Of a stretch of DNA of 64,000 nucleotides, positions 63,612 to 64,000 are shown one piece after another. The position numbers and the translations under genes were made by a program. A model generated the notes under the pieces. The model saw nothing but the letters and a program-made list of their open reading frames with translations, did no database searches and was not told the origin of the DNA. Location of the stretch: NCBI GenBank assembly GCA_964400725.1, contig CAYNVS010000014.1, positions 9,146-73,145 on the forward strand. The letters are read 5' to 3'. The first letter of the stretch is position 1. Every line of letters starts with the position of its first letter. The DNA is from CAYNVS01 sp964400725 (lineage in GTDB: Bacteria > Myxococcota_A > SURF-8 > CAYNVS01).

Positions 63612-64000
63612 CTACGGAATGTAATCGTCCTGCTTCATGCACTTATCTTCGTCGAAGTCGTATATTTCGCAGCTTTTGCCGTTTTCGCCGCTCATTCCGT
63701 ACTGGCCGCCTTTGCCGCCCGCGCCGCCCGGACCTATAGTCCATTTGTTGTTAAAGATATTCGGCTTCGAATCGTCGCCGTAAATGAAGACCCCGACCGA
63801 CAATCCGCCGGCTCCGCCGCCGGCGTCTCCGCCGTCTCCGCCGGAACCGCCCGCGCCGCCGTCCCCGCGGTGCTTTCCTTCGTCGGCCGCCGCGCCCCCT
63901 ACACCGCCCGCTCTGCCCTCTCCGCCGCTTCCGCCGGGGTTTCCGGCCCCTCCGTCGCCGCCTTTGCCGGCGTTTGTTTCATTGCCGCGCATCTTGGGTC
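63612..64000 (-). CDS. glycine-rich repeat protein (5' truncated)
   Basis: The frame is open to the window edge, so only the C-terminal 129 residues are seen. About two thirds is a Gly-rich GGxGG/GxGGxxG repeat ('GGDGGAGNPGGSGGEG', 'GGAGGSGGDGGDAGGG'), followed by a less repetitive end with a pair of cysteines ('CEIYDFDEDKC'). Gly-rich surface proteins of this kind occur in myxobacteria and relatives. Whether it has a signal peptide or repeat unit upstream cannot be seen. A terminator follows. Confidence 0.6.
   Translation of the reverse strand, partial: PKMRGNETNAGKGGDGGAGNPGGSGGEGRAGGVGGAAADEGKHRGDGGAGGSGGDGGDAGGGAGGLSVGVFIYGDDSKPNIFNNKWTIGPGGAGGKGGQYGMSGENGKSCEIYDFDEDKCMKQDDYIP

Noticed and set aside
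1..64000. CRISPR arrays, tRNA, rRNA, insertion sequences
   Set aside because: No regularly spaced repeats of CRISPR type, no T-arm/CCA-like cloverleaf pattern, no rRNA motifs and no transposase or integrase motifs were seen.

Overview
The window reads as a chromosomal contig of a Gram-negative (didermic) bacterium, probably a metagenome-derived relative of the Myxococcota or 'deltaproteobacteria'. Support: many Sec signal peptides with lipoboxes, several predicted outer-membrane beta-barrels, cysteine-rich surface lipoproteins, a long zinc-ribbon/coiled-coil/TPR membrane protein, an FHA protein fused to a CpaF-like domain, and a beta-barrel plus TPR cluster resembling the Glt/Nfs envelope machinery of Myxococcus. 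Coding DNA is moderately GC-rich and spacers are AT-rich, often with recognisable sigma70-type promoters and strong intrinsic terminators. A run of exactly 100 N at 27174-27273 marks a scaffold gap inside a tandem repeat. I cannot assign a genus or firmly assign a phylum.

Layout. 0-6.5 kb: end of a lamin-tail-like secreted protein, then an overlapping operon of a 5'-nucleotidase lipoprotein, an OB-like lipoprotein, an outer-membrane barrel and a GNAT acetyltransferase; it looks like a nucleotide or nucleic-acid scavenging locus. 6.6-18.3 kb: zinc-ribbon/TM/TPR protein, ComF, CoaX, a helical conserved protein, a Lon-type protease, HU, RuvAB, a secreted unknown and a secreted alpha/beta hydrolase. 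18.5-28.4 kb: beta-barrel, TPR lipoprotein, 1357-residue TPR protein, Cys-rich TPR lipoprotein and two paralogous small exported proteins, the candidate Glt/Nfs-like trans-envelope system. 28.4-36 kb: fumarase alpha subunit (minus strand), then def-fmt-rsmB-rpe-HAD and an N-terminally extended Rho. 36-45.4 kb: a frameshifted, AT-rich NYN nuclease gene with a repeat-containing leader, a lipoprotein, an ECF sigma/anti-sigma operon, an MBL hydrolase, the FHA/CpaF-like protein, RpsD and a Cys-rich lipoprotein. 45.7-54.2 kb: a three-gene operon of giant membrane proteins (spermidine-synthase-like, GT-C/MBOAT fusion, spermidine-synthase-like). 54.4-64 kb: an outer-membrane barrel with a coiled coil, then a minus-strand run ftsK - methyltransferase/Mrr-like fusion - recJ - galE - lipoprotein - lipB, and the end of a glycine-rich protein.

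The least ordinary loci are: (1) the SpdSyn-like / GT-C-MBOAT / SpdSyn-like operon; (2) the Glt/Nfs-like cluster; (3) the FHA protein whose CpaF-like domain has lost its nucleotide-binding motifs; (4) the NYN nuclease behind a promoter, tandem repeats and a terminator-like hairpin, with a +1 shift at a UUU-UAA site; and (5) the single-chain methyltransferase-endonuclease fusion. All function calls come from reading translated motifs; no database search was run.
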